From an uncultured Alphaproteobacteria bacterium (GTDB lineage Bacteria > Pseudomonadota > Alphaproteobacteria > HIMB59 > GCA-002718135), in assembly GCA_902525035.1 (NCBI GenBank), contig CABZFN010000001.1, positions 134,010 through 198,009 of the forward strand: DNA of 64,000 bases, written 5' to 3'. A program made the position numbers and the translations under genes. Positions 63,204 through 64,000 of the stretch are shown one piece after another. Below the pieces are notes generated by a model, which made no database searches, was not told where the DNA came from, and saw only the letters and a program-made list of their open reading frames with translations. How positions within the stretch are numbered: position 1 is the first letter of the stretch; each line of letters opens with the position of its first letter.

Positions 63204-64000
63204 TTACTGATTTAAGAATTTTGCTCTTTCCAAAAGATCGACTCCTAGTATTTTTAAAAAATGTAAATGATCTATAAAAATCCAATTTTCAGCTAATTTA
63301 TCACCATCTCTTCGATACAAATCTACAACTCTCATTTCAGACTCAATTTTACTAGCATTTGTTAAGCCTAAATATTCTCCCTTAGGTTTCATAATCAAAT
63401 TTGGCCAGCCAAACCAACCACCTAAATCATCTTCAGCACTACTTAGTATATGTCCATTAAATCTTACAAATTCTAAGCCATCTTGAAATGGTTTAGTATG
63501 TCCTTTTTGATAACCATCGATTGTATATGATGCTCCAATACCTCCCGGCCCCCACCAAATCATATCATTATGCCAATCAAGTTCTAATTCTTCCTTATAA
63601 GATTGCATTTTAGACCCTTTTACAAGGCGGTCTCGCATTCTATGGATTAGATCTAACGTTTTTTGACTTTCATTTTGATTAGAAGTATTAAATTTTAAAC
63701 CTTTATGATTCATTGGGCCTGGTGTAACACAAACTAGACCTGAAGATTCAGGAATTACAGAAAGACCTAGTTGCTGCATAAAATTCATTACATCCAAAAA
63801 AATAGCTCCTTCAGTAATTTTATTATTTTCAACTTTATAAAATTCTGCAAATCGTAACAAAATAGATTTATAATTAGGGTTAAGACCTAAAAAAGATTTA
63901 TTAAATACACCCATGAAATGACCCATACTTGAGATCCATTTACTTTCATTCTTATCAAGCGAGTTTATACCTGCATAAAATATATCTAATCGACGTTGTA
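63204..64000 (-). CDS. NTF2/SnoaL-like domain protein (5' end beyond window)
   Basis: WHNDMIWWGPGGIGASYTIDGYQKGHTKPF; frame stays open upstream of the track ATG at 63926 (...QRRLDIFYAGINSLDKNESKWISS-M) to the window edge. Confidence 0.8.
   Translation of the reverse strand, partial: QRRLDIFYAGINSLDKNESKWISSMGHFMGVFNKSFLGLNPNYKSILLRFAEFYKVENNKITEGAIFLDVMNFMQQLGLSVIPESSGLVCVTPGPMNHKGLKFNTSNQNESQKTLDLIHRMRDRLVKGSKMQSYKEELELDWHNDMIWWGPGGIGASYTIDGYQKGHTKPFQDGLEFVRFNGHILSSAEDDLGGWFGWPNLIMKPKGEYLGLTNASKIESEMRVVDLYRRDGDKLAENWIFIDHLHFLKILGVDLLERAKFLNQ

Overview
This is an AT-rich, very compact window, consistent with a streamlined marine alphaproteobacterium (SAR11- or HIMB59-like; inference only, no search was run). 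Nearly all of it is tightly packed single-copy chromosomal genes. These include yejABE, kdsB-pheA-SRP RNA-dnaX-ybaB-recR-def-fmt-truA, dapE-dapD-HAD-argB-engB-yidC-yidD-rnpA-rpmH, petABC, ychF-pth-rplY-prs, pgeF-MidA-like-lgt, a MarR/OmpR/histidine-kinase operon, moaDE, pgsA and uvrC. I saw no CRISPR array, transposon, prophage or tRNA gene. Two regions look accessory. The first (about 26.8-32.5 kb) is a zinc homeostasis island: Zur, ZnuBC, a ZnuA with a very long Asp/His repeat, a COG0523 GTPase, a WD40 protein, an 84-aa CxxxxCPP protein, and an ORF-track-missed short peptide with 7 Cys in 11 residues (MKNQNPNPPKCGCSCSCCCTCEGGG...) that has a good Shine-Dalgarno. The second (about 51.6-64 kb) is a catabolic-looking region: xsc, a GMC oxidoreductase, a CysQ/CysC-like kinase/HIGH-nucleotidyltransferase operon, a HisD/HpsN-like dehydrogenase, and three double-NTF2 (SnoaL-like) proteins with a bicupin and a MetE-like enzyme, arranged around a divergent promoter carrying a palindromic operator-like sequence. 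I also found an uncalled 58-aa ORF, rpmH (missing from the ORF track) and a candidate dnaX slippery heptamer.
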